Shown here: one piece after another, positions 61,877 to 64,000 of the stretch
Layout: each line of letters opens with the position of its first letter
Numbering within the stretch: position 1 is the stretch's first letter
Assembly: GCA_963516675.1 (NCBI GenBank)
Contig: CAUQBH010000007.1
Coordinates: forward strand, 67,206-131,205
Direction of reading: 5' to 3'
Length of the DNA: 64,000 nucleotides
From: JABCPE02 sp963516675
GTDB lineage: Bacteria; Bacteroidota; Bacteroidia; Flavobacteriales; Weeksellaceae
Notes under the pieces: generated by a model
The model's input: only the letters and a program-made list of their open reading frames with translations
Database searches by the model: none
Told to the model about the DNA's origin: nothing
Made by a program: the position numbers and the translations under genes

Positions 61877-62566
61877 TTAAATATCAAGTTCTTTTTCATC
61901 TATATTTAGTAATTTATACCACGCAAGCGCGTTTTCTGAGGTAGGGTCTATGCCTTTACCTTTGGTATAAAAAGGCTCCCATTGCCAATCTTCTCCTCCA
62001 GTACAACCCACAGCGGCATAGTTCATCAGGAATTCCTTAAAGTTATTGGCTATATAAAGCCCATGGTTTTCACTACCATCGTGGCTGAGATACACAACCT
62101 TTCCATAGTTCTCTGGTTCTAACTCAATAGCAATATAATCACCGTTGCCTACTTGCTGAAAGGACATTTTATTATGCCAAACACGGTCGTATTTATTATT
62201 GTAATCGGGATATACATCCTCTACCCAGCTCTTACGACTTTCTTCATAGCCCAAAAGCAAATCCAGCCCAAAAAGCAACTCTCCACAAAATATTTCAGCT
62301 AATTTCTCAGGAAGAAAATCCTCGTCTTCATCTGTAATGTCATTGATATCCCACCAAAACTCCAAATGGGCGGTATTTTCCAAAAGCACTTCTCGGAAAT
62401 GTGGAGGCAGCGTATAGCCTAATTTTGCTTCTACGGCTTTGACTTCCTCCTCTGTAGCAGGTTTTTCTATTGTAAGAGGTTCTATCTCGCCACCAAGGTC
62501 TTCTATCTTTTCTAAAAATAGGTTCAAACGCTTCTTTAAAAGTTCAAAATTAAAGGGTGTTGTCAT
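61877..62566 (-). CDS. SMI1/KNR4 (SUKH) family protein, probable toxin immunity protein
   Basis: A 229-residue soluble protein. The SUKH pattern is clear: EEVKAVEAKLGYTLPPHFREVLL near the N-terminus, a central Trp-rich acidic stretch, NGDYIAIELEPENYGKVVYLSHDGSE, then LYIANNFKEFLMNYAAVGC. SUKH proteins are the most common immunity proteins of polymorphic toxin systems and block diverse nucleases and other toxins. The toxin would lie upstream, beyond the right edge. Spacing to the next genes is 6 and 26 bases. Confidence 0.85.
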   Translation of the reverse strand: MTTPFNFELLKKRLNLFLEKIEDLGGEIEPLTIEKPATEEEVKAVEAKLGYTLPPHFREVLLENTAHLEFWWDINDITDEDEDFLPEKLAEIFCGELLFGLDLLLGYEESRKSWVEDVYPDYNNKYDRVWHNKMSFQQVGNGDYIAIELEPENYGKVVYLSHDGSENHGLYIANNFKEFLMNYAAVGCTGGEDWQWEPFYTKGKGIDPTSENALAWYKLLNIDEKELDI

Positions 62567-62592
62567 AATGCTATTTATTTTATAAAATTTAT

Positions 62593-63171
62593 TTAGTTTG
62601 AGGGATATATTTTAGGATTTTTAATGGCTTCTATTAGTAAAACAGCCTTTTCTGCTACTGCTTTATCCTCAGAGGCAGCGAGGTTTTCTAAAAAAGAAAT
62701 ATTAGCTTCAAATAATTCCAAAACAGCCGTATGGTAATAGTATCTGTCTAGTGATTTTACAACTTTTAGGAATTCATCATCCATTACACCATCAAAATCA
62801 GGGTCAAATAGTTTTTCTTTGAATGCTTCATATTTAGCGGTTTTTCCTTTGGTGGCTTTAAATTCTTTGGATTGTGGAGATTGGGAGCTGTAATTAGCCG
62901 CCTCGAAAAGTGTATGCATGTCGTTCAGTAACAAGGCTTTATCAGCTTTGTTTTCTGCTAATAAAGTAAAATAAAGTTTAAGTCCCCAAGGAGAAAGTTT
63001 TACGAGCCAAGCCTGTGATTCCAAGCTATTGATGAGGTTGTAATAATCCTTTTTGGTAGCAGTTCCATCAAGGATTTTTAGGACGCTTTGCTTCACTATA
63101 TTGGCATTGGTTTCGTAAGGCGTACCGAATCTTCGCCAAGGAAAATTCTCAATAAACAGCTGTAAATTCAT
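62593..63171 (-). CDS. Soluble protein of unknown function in the immunity-like array
   Basis: A 192-residue, mostly helical protein without signal peptide or membrane segment. No family recognised. It has a central Lys/Ser linker (SSQSPQSKEFKATKGK) between two helical halves. Its size, solubility and position between SUKH and the tandem paralogues fit an immunity or accessory role, by inference only. Confidence 0.65.
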   Translation of the reverse strand: MNLQLFIENFPWRRFGTPYETNANIVKQSVLKILDGTATKKDYYNLINSLESQAWLVKLSPWGLKLYFTLLAENKADKALLLNDMHTLFEAANYSSQSPQSKEFKATKGKTAKYEAFKEKLFDPDFDGVMDDEFLKVVKSLDRYYYHTAVLELFEANISFLENLAASEDKAVAEKAVLLIEAIKNPKIYPSN

Positions 63172-63197
63172 TTTTTAAAATTATTAACTATTGAAAT

Positions 63198-63842
63198 CTA
63201 ATAATATTTTACAAATTTCTTATCCTGTAAGGCGGTGAGTTGTTCTGCTATAAGGGTATTCATATAGTTTTGAAGCTCTTCCCTGCTGTTATAAGTAGGT
63301 TTTGAGAGCCAATTGGGAAAGTCGAGGGTTTTATAATCTACTTCCTCATTGATGAGTTTTACAGCAGAAGCACTGGCAATAATTGCTATATGAATCCAAA
63401 GTTGAGAAGAGGCGGGATATTCATCTATTTCTTCTAAATCGTCTAAATTTTCATTAACAAAATAGAGTGATAAATATCGATGAAAATAGTAATCAAAAGC
63501 CTCCTGAGCTCCTTTAGTGCTTTTAAAATTGCTTACGGTTTTAAAATGAGAGAAACACGCTTTACGCTCTTCTGGAGATATGGTAGGTATGGCTGCAATC
63601 AAACAAAAAGAATTTTCTATAGGATACCATAGATCAAAATTTTCGGCAAAAGGTACCGCAAGTACTTCTGGTAAGAAAGTTAGTAAGCCTTCGTATTGTT
63701 TGCTTACAAATAGACATCCTACAAGTTCATAAACAGTTTGTAGGTCTTTACTACTTTTGAGTGAAAACTTTTTGCGGATCTTTTCAAGGAGTTTTTGCTG
63801 TTTTACAGTAGTGCAATAAGGTGCTAAAATTTCTATATTCAT
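63198..63842 (-). CDS. Unknown soluble protein, tandem paralogue A
   Basis: A 214-residue helical soluble protein with no signal peptide. No family recognised. Its C-terminal 51 residues match the next upstream gene at 43 of 51 positions by hand count, so the two are tandem duplicates. It starts 2 bases after that gene's stop. Recent duplication with a variable central patch (PNWLSKPT against PKEDRQPA) fits diversifying immunity proteins. Confidence 0.7.
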   Translation of the reverse strand: MNIEILAPYCTTVKQQKLLEKIRKKFSLKSSKDLQTVYELVGCLFVSKQYEGLLTFLPEVLAVPFAENFDLWYPIENSFCLIAAIPTISPEERKACFSHFKTVSNFKSTKGAQEAFDYYFHRYLSLYFVNENLDDLEEIDEYPASSQLWIHIAIIASASAVKLINEEVDYKTLDFPNWLSKPTYNSREELQNYMNTLIAEQLTALQDKKFVKYY

Positions 63843-63844
63843 TA

Positions 63845-64000
63845 TTAATAATACTTTACAAATTTCTTATCCTGCAAGGCAGTGAGTTGTTCCGCTATAA
63901 GGGTGTTCATATAGTCTTGGAGCTCTTCCCTACTGTTATAAGCAGGTTGGCGATCCTCCTTGGGAAATTCAAGTGTTTTGTAATCTACTTCTTCATTGAT
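63845..64000 (-). CDS. Unknown soluble protein, tandem paralogue B (partial, C-terminus only)
   Basis: The last 51 codons of a gene that continues beyond the right edge. It encodes INEEVDYKTLEFP and ends QDKKFVKYY, nearly identical to paralogue A at both ends, with most changes in the middle patch. The gene is upstream of paralogue A in the same operon, so more of the array probably lies outside the window. Confidence 0.65.
   Translation of the reverse strand: MNEEVDYKTLEFPKEDRQPAYNSREELQDYMNTLIAEQLTALQDKKFVKYY

Noticed and set aside
1..64000. CRISPR array, insertion sequence, prophage or integrative element.
   Set aside because: No regularly spaced repeats, transposase, integrase or phage genes were seen; the only element-like structure is the inverted-repeat-bounded islet at 16.9-17.9 kb.

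Overview
The window looks like chromosomal DNA from a low-GC member of the Bacteroidota, class Flavobacteriia. The best family-level guess is Weeksellaceae (Chryseobacterium / Riemerella / Bergeyella group); genus cannot be settled from the sequence alone. Support comes from many copies of the Bacteroidota -7 box (TAnnTTTG) upstream of genes, few recognisable Shine-Dalgarno sites, a fused lpxC-fabZ gene, type III glutamine synthetase, and the type IX secretion genes porG and porX. Most of the window is ordinary core genome. I saw no tRNA, rRNA, CRISPR array, transposase or integrase.

Layout. 0-4.8 kb (minus strand): envelope operon porG-uppS-bamA-skp-(second skp-like gene). 4.8-5.16 kb: a gene-free stretch holding a strong candidate small RNA on the plus strand. 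5.2-8.0 kb: comEC and lpxB, with lpxB divergent from a DUF2480 gene through interleaved promoters. 8.7-12.1 kb (minus): a DUF6702-like gene, a LOG-family gene, and a probable peptidoglycan-sugar recycling operon (amgK-like kinase, RapZ C-terminal-domain protein, murU-like uridylyltransferase). 12.2-16.8 kb (plus): ddl, two unknown genes, coaD, a TRIC-type channel, a TatD hydrolase and trpS. 16.87-17.9 kb: an AT-rich islet with one unknown secreted protein, bounded by inverted repeats. 18.1-20.7 kb: dusB, an orphan ABC ATPase and a voltage-gated ion channel. 20.9-26.5 kb: rod-shape operon mreBCD-mrdA-rodA. 26.6-29.9 kb: glnN and a DUF445 gene.

30-37.7 kb: porX (minus), divergent from an HD-domain gene, followed by the lipid A cluster lpxD-lpxC/fabZ-lpxA, then efp and a second lpxD-like gene. 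37.7-43.2 kb: an outer-membrane barrel protein, a glycan-binding-like protein, ruvB, a FadL-family transporter and an SGNH lipoprotein. 43.2-52.4 kb: housekeeping genes (prs, rplY, FMN reductase, dnaN, pheT, META lipoprotein, DUF177-rpmF, accB-accC). 52.4-61.1 kb is accessory and surface-related: an amino-acid permease, four glycosyltransferase-type genes with a broken remnant of a fifth, an MBOAT/SGNH polysaccharide O-acetylation pair, and a mannose-phosphate cupin. 61.2-64 kb (minus) is an operon running in from beyond the right edge. It carries a SUKH (SMI1/KNR4) protein and tandem paralogues of an unknown protein, which resembles a polymorphic-toxin immunity array.

The most interesting points are the orphan structured RNA at 5.0-5.16 kb, the inverted-repeat-bounded islet at 16.9-17.9 kb, the immunity-like array at the right end, the glycosyltransferase remnant at 54.74-55.02 kb, and the RapZ-domain gene between the two cell-wall recycling enzymes. 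All promoter, terminator and RNA calls come from reading the sequence; no alignment, folding program or database search was run.
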